Shown one piece after another: positions 37,780 through 47,232 of a stretch of DNA of 64,000 nt. The translations under genes were made by a program, and so were the position numbers. The DNA is from Chitinophagaceae bacterium (lineage in GTDB: Bacteria > Bacteroidota > Bacteroidia > Chitinophagales > UBA10324): the NCBI GenBank assembly GCA_016704325.1, contig JADJAG010000005.1:372001-436000 (forward strand). The letters are read 5' to 3'. Numbering within the stretch: position 1 is the first letter of the stretch; every line of letters begins with the position of its first letter. The notes below the pieces were generated by a model, which searched no databases, was not told the DNA's origin, and saw nothing but the letters and a program-made list of their open reading frames with translations.

Positions 37780-38016
37780 AAATTATGTAGTTCTTTTTTA
37801 CTTAGTAAATATAGCTGGTTTATGCGGTGTTACAAAATCGTGCTCAAGGTTGCGAATTCATCTATTTATATGGAAAGTATCAAAACACATTTTTTTACTC
37901 GAAGGAAATATTTTTCAAGAGTAGGATTTGCAATCTTAGTTGAGGTCGACTTTGGCAAACATTGTAGTGTGTTTCAATTTTGAATAATCTTGTACTAAAT
38001 TCGTCTAACAGTACAC

Positions 38017-38214
38017 ATGAACTTTCAATCATTTCACAGAACAAAACTTGCCAGAATTATTGGGTTTGTAATTATTGGTTGCCTGGTTCTCCTTTACCTT
38101 TTAAAACTTTCAGGTGCTGATAATGGACAGTTACAATGGTCCAATATTTTTTCCACCACTTTCTTTGGGTTGCTGTATTTATTCTTCGTTTTCTTTCCGT
38201 GGGAGCGCAGATAG
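38017..38214 (+). CDS. Small two-helix membrane protein, unknown
   Basis: A 65-residue protein with two predicted membrane segments, ARIIGFVIIGCLVLLYLL and TFFGLLYLFFVFFPW, separated by a short polar loop (SGADNGQLQWSN), and a basic end WERR. No family is recognised. The start codon context and hydrophobic pattern suggest a real gene, but it could be a chance frame or a remnant. A further frame overlaps its end in another phase, ending near 38333, and is not called. Confidence 0.4.
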   Translation: MNFQSFHRTKLARIIGFVIIGCLVLLYLLKLSGADNGQLQWSNIFSTTFFGLLYLFFVFFPWERR

Positions 38215-38296
38215 TTATTCGAAAGAAATGGCTTGAATTTATCGGCGCAACGCTTGTAATAATATACTTGAAAAAGGTTTTTGGAATATTATATAA

Positions 38297-41200
38297 CTAC
38301 ATCGTAAAATTCCGAATTGCTTTAAAAGGGTGAAACTGATTTATGTTTAATGTAAATGAAATCCGTTTATACCATTGATCATAAAAATCGGTAGTATTGA
38401 GATTCAGTTTCATATCATTCGAAAAAAATAACGGCAAATACACTTCCACCATCTCCGGAATCAATGTGAAGCCAATACCTGCATCAAATTGAAAATCCTG
38501 GTAATCTCCATCTCCCGGTGCAAACCCTGCATCTCCGAAAACAAAAAGAGGAGAGAAGAAGGGTACCGGTACTTTTGCATTTAGCGCAAGTAACCAGCTC
38601 CCTGATCCTCCTAATTCCGGCTGCACACCATCCGTGCGCATTTTGAAACCTCCATCCGCTACCGCAACCTGTTGTGATAAAAATCCGGATGATTCCGTTC
38701 TTCCAAGATACACTTCATCAAAGCGATAATCCTTTATTCCGGTTATCGAACCCAAATGAAAATCTGCATAGCTGCTTTCAGCAGGATCAATAATCATCAG
38801 GCCTGCAAATAATCTAAGGTCAATGCCATGTTTTTTCCGGGGATAAGAGATTGTATAATTTCCTTCAAGGAAAGTTTTCAGATAGAAGTTTTCGCCTTCT
38901 TCATTTCCCTGTTCTATGGTAGCCGAAAAGTTGAATGGATTTAATACTCTTTTGTTTTGAAAAGCATAATTCAGTTGATTGATCAGCTGATGCACATATG
39001 CTTTGGTGAGGTAAAAATTATCAGGCAGCTGTTGCAACAAATAAATATTTCTGAAAGTGATCCGCTGATCTGCCGGACTGCGTGCTTCCTTTTTTCTGAG
39101 TGTAAGTTGCAACTGCTGTGTAAACTTCATGAAACGGTATTCATTGTTGCCTTCACTTCCATAATAGGAATCGTTCGTGTAGTTAAAAGATTTGGCGGAA
39201 GAGGTTACATCCAGCCTTTGCACAAAGCTGTTTTTCGAAAAAAGATGAAGATTCACTTCACCTAATCCAATTAAACTGTTGCTGCCGAAACCATACGCCG
39301 GCATGAATACAAAACTTAAAGGCTTTCCCGGCAGCACACTATTATACAAGGCAAGTCCCATCCATACTTTATCATAGTTGTTCCATCCAATGGTAGGTGT
39401 AAAAAAAAATTGTGTGCGTTGCGGGTTATCCAGGCTGGCCAGCCATTGAAAGCGGAATTTCTCTATGTTTGGAAAGAGTCCGGAAGTTCTTGCAGCATTA
39501 TTTTTTCGGTTTACTTCGGGTAGCTCCGACAGTGCATCAATACGGAATTCATCATAATCTCCATTTGGAAACAGTACTTCCATTTTCCCGCTAAACCCAC
39601 CAAACCATAGTTCATCAACCTGCTTTCCATTCTTCCATGCTGCGATGGAAAATGGCCCTTTGACTGTTGCTTTATTGGCGACCCATAGTTTCTGAAAAGT
39701 GGTGCTTCCAATTAAAATGGTATCTCCGATATTCACTATTTTATAATCGAGATATTCGGTTGTTTCAATAGTTTGTTCGAAAAACCAATCCAATTCCTTT
39801 TTGGTCGCGGCTTCAAAATGGTTTTTAAGATCTATCGGATACGGGTGCCGGAATTCCCATGTAGTATAGAACTGTTGCATCACTTCATCAAAAACTGAAG
39901 TTCCCAGGTAAGCTTCGAGGTAATTGAAAGACAAAGCACTTTTAGCATATACTATGGCAAAGTAGTTGAGCGATGTAAACTTAAATGCTTCCAGTTCCAT
40001 TGGCTGATCAAGATGACGGTATGCCTGGAAAATGTAACCCAGATAATTTTGATAGTTGCGTGAATAGGAGGTGAGATCAAAGGCTTTCACTAAAGGATTG
40101 TCAAGAGGAATCAAACCTTCATTTGGGTATCTTTTTTCAATATACCTGTTTTCATAATAAGAATTAATGCCCTCATCCATCCACGGATGCATTCGCTCGT
40201 TAAAAGCCAGTATGCCATAAAACCAATTATGTCCTACCTCATGGGCTACTACCGTCTCCAGTGATTTTGTCCCGCCAAATCCTCCGCTCAAAACAGTAAT
40301 CATCGGGTATTCCATTCCGTCTCCGGCTTCCAGTGCACCCTCCACGGCAGTTGCATGCGGATAAGGATAATTACCTACCCATTGCGAATAATACATAACG
40401 GATGAGTCAACATACCCGATCACATTTTTCCATTGCGCAGCATGTTTATCTGTAAAGTAAGTCCAGGTGATAACAGGTATTTTTTTCCCGGGAAGTGTAA
40501 CGCTGCTTTTCATCACATTAAAATTCTTATCTGCAAACCAGGCGAAATCATGTACGTTTTCTGCTGTATAACGTATTGTTTTAGTTTTATCCGATTTATA
40601 CGTTGAGCTGCTATCTGTTATTATTTTATTATCCCGGTTAATGGTTTTAGCAGGTTCCTCATTGAAGTACTTTTTTATTGAAGCATCTGCCAGCGAATCA
40701 AGCCATTGTGTTTCCATTTCATTATCCAGTGTTCCTGTCGCTGCAACAACATATTCTTTAGGAAGTGTTATCGACACATCAAAGGTTCCAAACTCCGAAT
40801 AGAATTCTCCCAGCGTCAGATAAGGCATTGGATGCCATCCATAACGATCATATACTGCCGGTTTGGGATACCATTGGGTGATTTGGTAGGATTGCCCAAT
40901 ATGCCCAAGCCTGGAAAAAGTTTTTGGAATTTTTACGCGAAACGGAGTGCTGATAAGGATTGAACCTCCCGGCAGTAATGGTTTATTTAAGAGAAGTTTA
41001 GTGATATCGATATAGGCAGAATCTGCCTGAACTATTACCTGTTCACCATCAATCCTGAAGTGCAGCTGATCGATAAATCCTTTGTCAACTTCTTTTGAAA
41101 ACTGGAACTCCGTGTTTTTATTCTCCAGCTCCTGAATAGCATATGCTGTAGCAGTGTTTTTATAAGCATTTGGCCATAGATGAAACCAGATAAATTGCAG

Positions 41201-41392
41201 GGTATCAGGCGAATGATTGATATATTCAATACTAACGTTACCGGTTATTAAATGAGCAGCATCGTCAAGTGTTATATCAATTGTATAGTTCACTTCCTGT
41301 TGCCAGTAGCTATCTGTGACCTGGGCCTGAATTGGAAGCACCAGCCAGTTCACAATAAAAGTGATAAATAGGGTATGAAAAACTTTTTTCAT
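38297..41392 (-). CDS. M1 family metallopeptidase (aminopeptidase N-like), secreted
   Basis: A zinc metallopeptidase of about 1,031 residues. The start is the ATG at 41390-41392 (MKKVFHTLFITFIVNWLVLP, signal peptide ending IQAQ); an upstream ATG at 41452 would add 20 unlikely residues. The M1 beta-sandwich N-terminal domain is followed by the catalytic site HEVGH at 384-388 and the third zinc ligand E407 (WMDEG), spacing HExxH-x18-E. The GxMEN exopeptidase motif is replaced by a related segment (GDGMEYPMI). The last 350 residues, with alternating polar and hydrophobic strands, look like an outer-membrane barrel-type or surface extension seen in long Bacteroidota M1 proteins. It is probably periplasmic or outer-membrane attached. 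Confidence 0.85.
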   Translation of the reverse strand: MKKVFHTLFITFIVNWLVLPIQAQVTDSYWQQEVNYTIDITLDDAAHLITGNVSIEYINHSPDTLQFIWFHLWPNAYKNTATAYAIQELENKNTEFQFSKEVDKGFIDQLHFRIDGEQVIVQADSAYIDITKLLLNKPLLPGGSILISTPFRVKIPKTFSRLGHIGQSYQITQWYPKPAVYDRYGWHPMPYLTLGEFYSEFGTFDVSITLPKEYVVAATGTLDNEMETQWLDSLADASIKKYFNEEPAKTINRDNKIITDSSSTYKSDKTKTIRYTAENVHDFAWFADKNFNVMKSSVTLPGKKIPVITWTYFTDKHAAQWKNVIGYVDSSVMYYSQWVGNYPYPHATAVEGALEAGDGMEYPMITVLSGGFGGTKSLETVVAHEVGHNWFYGILAFNERMHPWMDEGINSYYENRYIEKRYPNEGLIPLDNPLVKAFDLTSYSRNYQNYLGYIFQAYRHLDQPMELEAFKFTSLNYFAIVYAKSALSFNYLEAYLGTSVFDEVMQQFYTTWEFRHPYPIDLKNHFEAATKKELDWFFEQTIETTEYLDYKIVNIGDTILIGSTTFQKLWVANKATVKGPFSIAAWKNGKQVDELWFGGFSGKMEVLFPNGDYDEFRIDALSELPEVNRKNNAARTSGLFPNIEKFRFQWLASLDNPQRTQFFFTPTIGWNNYDKVWMGLALYNSVLPGKPLSFVFMPAYGFGSNSLIGLGEVNLHLFSKNSFVQRLDVTSSAKSFNYTNDSYYGSEGNNEYRFMKFTQQLQLTLRKKEARSPADQRITFRNIYLLQQLPDNFYLTKAYVHQLINQLNYAFQNKRVLNPFNFSATIEQGNEEGENFYLKTFLEGNYTISYPRKKHGIDLRLFAGLMIIDPAESSYADFHLGSITGIKDYRFDEVYLGRTESSGFLSQQVAVADGGFKMRTDGVQPELGGSGSWLLALNAKVPVPFFSPLFVFGDAGFAPGDGDYQDFQFDAGIGFTLIPEMVEVYLPLFFSNDMKLNLNTTDFYDQWYKRISFTLNINQFHPFKAIRNFTM

Positions 41393-41601
41393 TACAATGG
41401 AATGAATGGAACAACTTTTCCTTTTTATCAAACCTCGGTTATTCATTGTCAATATCGAAGTATTTCTTACTAAATACTTTTTGATGAGGATGGTTTCTTA
41501 AAATTGTTTCAACTTTGCCAATGTGGAAAAGAAGCGGGTGGCGTATTACAATTTTTGTAAATTAGCCGTCGTAGTAATTTCTTGCAGTTAAACAGGTGAA
41601 G

Positions 41602-43017
41602 ATGGAAGAAAGAGATTATGAAGAATCAATGCCGGTAGACATACGTTCGTCTGTAGACCGGTTTGAAGAAATGGTTCGCAAACAGGACGCCTGTTTCTTC
41701 GATGTAATTACCTTCGAACACATCGTCAATTTCTACGAGCAAAAGGAGCAATGGAAAAAGGCCATCCATGTGATGGATGTAGCTATTTCTCAGCATCCAT
41801 ATTCTCCCTGGTTTCTGACAAAAAAGGCCAGCCTGCTGATCTATTTCAAAAAGTATAAGCAGGCATTGGAATTGATTGATCAGGCAGAAGCCATGGATCC
41901 GAATGACGTAAGCCTGTATATTCTTCGTTCTGATATTTACCTGGAAAAAAATCAGCACCGCCGTTCTATAGAAATTTTAACAGATGCTTTGCGCATCAGC
42001 GATCAGTCGGACCGCGAGGAAATTCACCTGGAAATTGCCGATGTGTACGAGGATTGGGACAAGTACGACAAGGTTTTTGAATCGTTGAAGGAAGTGCTGA
42101 TGATCAACCAGGATAATGAAGAAGCACTTAGCAGAATGTGGTACTGTGTGGAATTGGCGAAGAAGCATGAAGAAAGTATCGAACTGCATAATAAGATACT
42201 CGACAATAATCCTTATTCCTACCTGGCCTGGCATAATTTGGGGCATGCCTATTTCGATTTAAATATGTATGAAAAGGCAATTGAAGCATTTGAATTTGTA
42301 ACTGCAATTAATGAATCCTGCGATCTTGCCTATCGTGATTGCGGGGAAGCATACTATAAATTAAAACTCTATAACAAAGCGATCGATCAGTTCCAAAAGG
42401 CTATTGAATTTTCTAAGCCCTATGAAGAGCTTTATTACTCTATTGGAATTTGTTATGAGAAGCTAAGAGACTATACGAAGGCGCGTGGTTACTATCGGAA
42501 ATCCATTTCGGTTGATCCAAAGTACTGCGATGCTTTTTTCAGGATCGGGGAAACATTCCGTAAGGAAAAAGCATGGACCAATGCAGTGCATTTTTATAAG
42601 AAGGCATTACGCATAATGCCCGACAATGTAAATTACTTGATGGGTATGGCACAGGGCTTTTACAACCTTGGTGAGATTGATCCTTTTATTTTTGCTTGCC
42701 AGTCTGTGATGGCACTTAATCAGCGCTATAAGAATAAAAGTGATTATGAAAAACTGGTCGGATTCCTGATTGATCTGGAATGTTTTGAAGATGCGATTCA
42801 ATTAATGGATTTTGCAGCTTTGGAAAAGGGCCCTGTCGCATCCTATGCATTTATGCGTGCTGTGTGCCTGTTCAAGGTTGGAGAACGACGGGAAGCGATT
42901 GCCTGGCTGGAAGAAGGTTTGAATTCACACTTCACCAAGCTCAAATTGTTGTATAAATTCGCCCCGGAATTACGTGAAGATGCCGTTGTATCTTCTATTG
43001 TAGAACAGTATAAATAA
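41602..43017 (+). CDS. Tetratricopeptide repeat protein
   Basis: A cytoplasmic TPR protein of about 471 residues. About ten 34-residue repeats are visible, e.g. EQWKKAIHVMDVAISQHPYS, YKQALELIDQAEAMDPNDVS, YEKAIEAFEFVTAINESCDL, YNKAIDQFQKAIEFSKPYEE and YTKARGYYRKSISVDPKYCD, each with the W-G-Y-A-P-type pattern. There is no signal peptide and no catalytic domain, so it is a scaffold. The ATG at 41602 is preferred to GTG at 41596. The phosphosulfolactate synthase gene begins 6 bases after its stop, so the two are likely co-transcribed; a shared function is not evident. Confidence 0.85.
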   Translation: MEERDYEESMPVDIRSSVDRFEEMVRKQDACFFDVITFEHIVNFYEQKEQWKKAIHVMDVAISQHPYSPWFLTKKASLLIYFKKYKQALELIDQAEAMDPNDVSLYILRSDIYLEKNQHRRSIEILTDALRISDQSDREEIHLEIADVYEDWDKYDKVFESLKEVLMINQDNEEALSRMWYCVELAKKHEESIELHNKILDNNPYSYLAWHNLGHAYFDLNMYEKAIEAFEFVTAINESCDLAYRDCGEAYYKLKLYNKAIDQFQKAIEFSKPYEELYYSIGICYEKLRDYTKARGYYRKSISVDPKYCDAFFRIGETFRKEKAWTNAVHFYKKALRIMPDNVNYLMGMAQGFYNLGEIDPFIFACQSVMALNQRYKNKSDYEKLVGFLIDLECFEDAIQLMDFAALEKGPVASYAFMRAVCLFKVGERREAIAWLEEGLNSHFTKLKLLYKFAPELREDAVVSSIVEQYK

Positions 43018-43023
43018 CCGTTG

Positions 43024-43788
43024 ATGCAATATTTATTAGACAGGCTGCCTGCGCGCGCTAAAAAGCCACGCAATGTAGGAATTACCATGGTGATGGATAA
43101 GGGATTATCAATCGGAGAAGTAGAGAATTTTCTCTCCATCGCCGAACCTTATGTCGACCTGGTGAAACTGGGCTTCGGCACATCAGCAGTTACCCCTAAG
43201 TTGAAGGAAAAACTGGCCGTATATAAAAATGCAGGCATTCCGGTTTATTTCGGAGGCAGCCTGATGGAATGGTTTTATGCACACAATGCTTTAGATGAAT
43301 ATGTGAAGATACTCGACAAATATAAAATTGAGTATGCAGAAGTATCAGACGGATCACTGGAGATACCACATGATGTTAAGTGCAACCTAATCCGCACGCT
43401 GGCAAAGGATCGCATCATACTTTCTGAAGTAGGATCGAAGGATGCGGAGAAAATTATTCCTCCGTATAAATGGATTCAGTTGATGAAAGAGGAACTGGAA
43501 GCCGGCGCCTGGAAAGTGATAGCCGAAGCAAGGGAAGGAGGAAATGTGGGTATCTACCGTGGAACAGGTGAAGTAAGAGAAGGATTAGTAGATGAAATAC
43601 TTACACAAATTCCGGTAGAGAAAATTCTATGGGAAGCTCCTAATAAATCGCAGCAGGTATTTTTTATCAAACTGGTAGGTACTGATGTTAATCTGGGTAA
43701 CATTCCTTCCAATGAAGCCATTCCGTTAGAAACATTACGGGTGGGATTGAGAGGAGATACGATGGTTTATTTTTTAAATAAAAAATAA
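43024..43788 (+). CDS. comA: Phosphosulfolactate synthase-like protein (ComA family)
   Basis: A 254-residue TIM-barrel protein of the ComA family, which adds sulfite to phosphoenolpyruvate to give (2R)-phospho-3-sulfolactate. The family marks are GITMVMDKGLSIGEVENFL, VDLVKLGFGTSA, YFGGSLMEWF, EVSDGSLEIP, LSEVGSKDAE and AREGGNVGIYR. ComA is known from coenzyme M synthesis in methanogens and sulfolactate synthesis in Bacillus. Bacteroidota have no coenzyme M, so a role in sulfonate or sulfonolipid (capnine) precursor supply is a possible but unproven reading. The ATG at 43024 is preferred to TTG one codon upstream. It follows the TPR gene closely and precedes a repeat array. Confidence 0.85.
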   Translation: MQYLLDRLPARAKKPRNVGITMVMDKGLSIGEVENFLSIAEPYVDLVKLGFGTSAVTPKLKEKLAVYKNAGIPVYFGGSLMEWFYAHNALDEYVKILDKYKIEYAEVSDGSLEIPHDVKCNLIRTLAKDRIILSEVGSKDAEKIIPPYKWIQLMKEELEAGAWKVIAEAREGGNVGIYRGTGEVREGLVDEILTQIPVEKILWEAPNKSQQVFFIKLVGTDVNLGNIPSNEAIPLETLRVGLRGDTMVYFLNKK

Positions 43789-43796
43789 CTTGAAGT

Positions 43797-43947
43797 AAGA
43801 CTTAAGACTTAAGACGTAGGACTAAAGAGGCAAGACTCAAGATTCATAGATTCTTGAACGTCAGTTTTTAAGCGATTCAAAAATACACATCAAGAGTAAA
43901 ACGACAATTAAGCAATTAAACAATTTAGCCATTTAGCCATTCAACCC
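43797..43947. repeat. Two intergenic repeat arrays (7-bp AAGACTT units, 8-bp CAATTAAG/CCATTTAG units)
   Basis: At 43797-43842 degenerate 7-bp units (AAGACTT, AAGACTT, AAGACGT) are followed by decaying copies. At 43905-43947 8-bp units CAATTAAG, CAATTAAA, CAATTTAG, CCATTTAG and CCATTCAA follow each other. The second set is a variant of the ATTCAACC family found at 27.3, 56.1 and 60.96 kb. Confidence 0.65.
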
Positions 43948-43996
43948 AATCGCATAATCCCTACCCTCCATACCTCACAAACATTCCCCCATCTAA

Positions 43997-44731
43997 GTGA
44001 AACGATACGGCCTCATAGGCTACCCGCTTACGCATTCTTTCTCGAAGAAATATTTCAGCACGAAGTTCTTATCAGAAGGTATTACCGGTTGTGAATATGA
44101 AAATTATCCGATTGCTGCGATCGATGAGTTTCCCGCTTTAATCGGTTCACAAGCAGAATTAGCCGGCCTGAATGTTACAATTCCTTATAAAGAATCAGTC
44201 ATCACTTTTCTGGATGAGCTGGATGATACAGCACGGGAAATCGGGGCGGTGAACACCATCAGAATCAGAAATGGAAAACTAACGGGGTTCAATACCGATA
44301 CTTATGGTTTTATGCAATCCATTATGCCATTGCTGGAGCCTATGCATAGCAGGGCGCTAATACTTGGAACAGGTGGCAGTTCAAAAGCAGTAGCCTGGAG
44401 TCTGAGAAAAATGGGCATTGATTTTCTTTTTGTTTCCCGCAAGCCGGAAAATAGTCACGAGATTAGCTACGGTGCATTGAGCAATGAAGTGATCCGTGAA
44501 TCAAAGATCATCATCAATACCACTCCCCGCGGTATGTTTCCCAAAACTGATGATGCACCTGAAATTCCATATGAAAGTATTACAGCATCACATCTTTTAT
44601 TTGATCTGATCTATAATCCGGAAGAAACACTCTTTTTGAAAAAGGGAAGAGCGCAACAGGCCAAAACCAGGAATGGCCTGGAGATGCTGCAACTACAAGC
44701 AGAACGTAGTTGGAAGATCTGGAATACCTGA
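43997..44731 (+). CDS. aroE: Shikimate dehydrogenase
   Basis: AroE reduces 3-dehydroshikimate to shikimate with NADPH, the fourth step to chorismate. The 244-residue protein starts KRYGLIGYPLTHSFSKKYF, with the substrate serines S14 and S16 in the S-x-S motif. The catalytic lysine is in LNVTIPYKESV, and the substrate Asn and Asp are in GFNTDTYGF. The NADP-binding loop GTGGSSKAVAWSL and the NTTPRGMFP motif are present. The start is GTG at 43997; no in-frame ATG gives the family N-terminus. It is somewhat shorter than the E. coli protein (272), as is usual in Bacteroidota. Confidence 0.95.
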   Translation: MKRYGLIGYPLTHSFSKKYFSTKFLSEGITGCEYENYPIAAIDEFPALIGSQAELAGLNVTIPYKESVITFLDELDDTAREIGAVNTIRIRNGKLTGFNTDTYGFMQSIMPLLEPMHSRALILGTGGSSKAVAWSLRKMGIDFLFVSRKPENSHEISYGALSNEVIRESKIIINTTPRGMFPKTDDAPEIPYESITASHLLFDLIYNPEETLFLKKGRAQQAKTRNGLEMLQLQAERSWKIWNT

Positions 44732-44915
44732 AATACACGTTTGTGCGTTAAGCAGTTATTTAAAATTCATGAATGAATTAGGTAGCCTGTTGGTTATTGC
44801 CTGCTTCACAGATCCATTTTCCGGATACGGCAAAACAATTTGACAAGGCAACGTCAGGCTGACCGGCAAAATTTTTTCACCTCTTGAATTTCAATCACAA
44901 AAATAATTTCATGCT

Positions 44916-46220
44916 ATGGAAACATTCCCAATAATTGTGACCGCTATTCTTAGTGGTGCAGCCGGTTTTTTGCTGGCAGCACTGTACTTTTCAAAGACCA
45001 TTGCTGCCTTGCGTTTTCAGGTAAATGCAAATGCACAAAGCCATGCATCTGTAATTGCAGATTTGCAAAAAGCAGAAATGAATGGAGCGATAAAGGAACA
45101 GACCATTCGTACGCTGATTGCTGATCTTGCTACATCCAAAGCAACTGCAGATCACTTAGACGAAAAGCTTTCGCAGCAGAAATCGGAAATGGACGCTTTG
45201 CATCAGAAGCTTCACCTGGAATTCAGGAACCTGGCCAATGACATACTGGAAGAAAAAACGATGAAGTTTACAGAGCAGAATAAATCAAATATGCACGACT
45301 TACTTTTCCCGTTAGGAGAAAAGTTAAAGGAGTTTGAAAAAAAAGTGGAATCAACTTATGATTCTGAATTGCGCGAAAGAGTGAGCCTGAAAACAGAGAT
45401 CAAAGGGCTCTTCGAGCTAAACAAACAGTTATCCAATGAGGCCAATAACCTGGTGAAAGCCCTCAAAGGCGATACGAAACAGCAAGGCAACTGGGGTGAA
45501 CTGATTCTTGAAAAAATTCTGGAACAGTCAGGACTAATTAAGGAAAGAGAATACACGTTGCAACATGCTACCGTAAATAGTGATGGACGAGCCATTCAAC
45601 CTGATGCTGTTATTTTTCTGCCTGATAACAAACACCTTATCATCGATTCAAAAGTGTCACTGATCGCCTATGAGCAGGCAGTGAATGCTACTGCTGAGGA
45701 AGAACGCAATAGGTTGCTGAAGGAACATTTGCAGTCGGTAAAGAATCATGTCCGTCAGTTGAGTGACAAAAAATACCACACCGCTGATGGGATGCATATG
45801 CCGGATTTTGTTTTTCTTTTTCTATGGAGCGAAGCCGCATTCAGCGCTGCATTGCAGGCAGATTCAGACCTCTTTCACTATGCATGGCAGCGAAACATAG
45901 CAATTGTAAGTCCCACTACAATATGGGCCAACCTGAAAACCATTGCCAGTCTCTGGCGGACAGAACAACAGAGTCGCAATGCAGAGGAAATAGCCAGGCA
46001 AGGTGCTGATCTGTATGATAAGCTGGTTGGATTTGTAGACGATCTTATGTTAACATCGAAAAAAATAGAGGACGTTAAAAGAACGCACGATGATGCCATG
46101 AATAAGTTGTATTCCGGTAATGGTAACCTGATTCGTAGGGCAGAAAAGATGAAAGAACTGGGGTTGAAACCGATAAAGCAGCTGCCGCAAGTGCTTATTG
46201 AAAAAGCACTGGACCATTAG
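44916..46220 (+). CDS. rmuC: DNA recombination protein RmuC
   Basis: A 434-residue protein: an N-terminal membrane segment (PIIVTAILSGAAGFLLAALYF), a long coiled coil (to about residue 170), and the RmuC domain of the PD-(D/E)XK nuclease-like fold, with GNWGELILEKILEQSGL, PDAVIFLPDNKHLIIDSKVS and LWSEAAFSAALQ. RmuC limits inversions at short inverted repeats in E. coli; its biochemical activity is not fully known. It is followed by a strong bidirectional terminator shared with the convergent DUF1761 gene. The ATG at 44916 precedes the membrane segment directly. Confidence 0.92.
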   Translation: METFPIIVTAILSGAAGFLLAALYFSKTIAALRFQVNANAQSHASVIADLQKAEMNGAIKEQTIRTLIADLATSKATADHLDEKLSQQKSEMDALHQKLHLEFRNLANDILEEKTMKFTEQNKSNMHDLLFPLGEKLKEFEKKVESTYDSELRERVSLKTEIKGLFELNKQLSNEANNLVKALKGDTKQQGNWGELILEKILEQSGLIKEREYTLQHATVNSDGRAIQPDAVIFLPDNKHLIIDSKVSLIAYEQAVNATAEEERNRLLKEHLQSVKNHVRQLSDKKYHTADGMHMPDFVFLFLWSEAAFSAALQADSDLFHYAWQRNIAIVSPTTIWANLKTIASLWRTEQQSRNAEEIARQGADLYDKLVGFVDDLMLTSKKIEDVKRTHDDAMNKLYSGNGNLIRRAEKMKELGLKPIKQLPQVLIEKALDH

Positions 46221-46230
46221 CTAACAAAAA

Positions 46231-46271
46231 AATGACCTTCTGATTCAAAAGAAACAGAAGGTCATTTTTTT
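46231..46271. terminator. Bidirectional terminator between rmuC and the DUF1761 gene
   Basis: AATGACCTTCTG at 46231-46242 pairs exactly with 46255-46266 around a 12-base loop, flanked by A residues on the left and a T-run on the right. It can end transcription of the two convergent genes. Confidence 0.85.
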
Positions 46272-46303
46272 ATCAAATTATAGTAAGCGAATTATTTTGA
46301 ACT

Positions 46304-46729
46304 TTAGATACTGCCCGAAGTCATACCCCATTTAGCAAGTATCAGCGCTGCAATCAGCACGCCTATCAAATGATAACCGATATCTACGAACCAGATGCCG
46401 AGTGGTTTCTTTGTATAGTTTAATGCAGTGCCTACCAGACCAACTACCAATCCGGCAATCATTACATAACTTCTCATGAAACAATCTGACAGTTCTCTGC
46501 AACGAATCGAGTTCAGGAGAAGTCCAGTACAGGTAACAATCAGAAAAGTAAGTAGGAAACCAATAATCATATAGCGGGCCATGCCACTATTGTCATTCAT
46601 ATCCATTTTGTGGTTACGCGCCCAGTATTTACCGAAAAGCACCGTGTACCAAACGGTACCCACTGCGAAATAAGCCACTGTAGCGGCCAGTACCATTGGC
46701 CAGTTCAAATGTAGTATTGCGTTCTTCAT
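46304..46729 (-). CDS. DUF1761 family membrane protein
   Basis: A membrane protein of 141 residues from the ATG at 46727-46729 (MKNAILHLNWPMVLAATVAYF); a longer frame from 46789 includes a low-complexity lead and is rejected. Four membrane segments are visible: VLAATVAYFAVGTVWYTVLF, MIIGFLLTFLIVTCTGLLL, MIAGLVVGLVGTALNY and IGYHLIGVLIAALILA. The G-x-x-W-Y motif and the SxxRY-type features fit DUF1761, a widespread family of unknown function. It is upstream of repeats on its 5' side and ends at the terminator shared with rmuC. Confidence 0.75.
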   Translation of the reverse strand: MKNAILHLNWPMVLAATVAYFAVGTVWYTVLFGKYWARNHKMDMNDNSGMARYMIIGFLLTFLIVTCTGLLLNSIRCRELSDCFMRSYVMIAGLVVGLVGTALNYTKKPLGIWFVDIGYHLIGVLIAALILAKWGMTSGSI

Positions 46730-46786
46730 GCTTTTTTTTGATGAAAGTAGCAAAACTTCTGAAAATGAAAAGAAACTAATTGGAAG

Positions 46787-47232
46787 CAAATAGTCGGAAG
46801 TAATTAGTCGGAAGTCGGAGTAGTTAGTCGGAAGTCGGAAGTAGTTAGTCGGAAGTAAGTTTTAAGTTGTGAGTAGTGAGAAGAGAGTAGTGAGAAGAGA
46901 GTAGTGAGTAGTGAGTAACGGGTGACATGGGTCAGTTAGGGGGCAGGTAAGAATTTGCTTAATATTAGTTGACACTAGTACAACAACCGATCCGCTGTGT
47001 TAAGCAAAATCAATTGGACCAATCGGTCAATCGACTAATTAGCATATTAATATTATTAAAGATCACCAAATCCATCCTTTATACATCGGCACATTAATCC
47101 AACAACCCAACAACCCATCAACCCATCGGCACATCAGCACATCACCCCATCGGCACATCAACTCATCAACCAATCGGCACATCTCCCTCAAAAAATCCCC
47201 TCCATAACTCAACCATTTCCTACATTTGTAAT
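46787..47232. repeat. Cluster of degenerate intergenic repeats (TAGTCGGAAG, GAGTAGTGAGAAGA and CATCGGCACATCAGC types)
   Basis: Three kinds of tract follow one another. At 46791-46860 TAGTCGGAAGTCGGAAGT-type units; at 46868-46918 GAGTAGTGAGAAGA-type units; at 47084-47183 CATCGGCACATCAGCACATC-type units. The last type recurs at 54.9 kb. The 500-base stretch has no supportable gene. Confidence 0.65.
47221..47228 (+). promoter_or_regulatory. -7 element of Bacteroidota type directly before the proline dehydrogenase gene
   Basis: TACATTTG fits TAnnTTTG. Its last base is only 4 bases before the ATG at 47233, so transcription would begin at or next to the start codon. No TTTG is seen 19-21 bases upstream, so the call is tentative. 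Confidence 0.4.
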
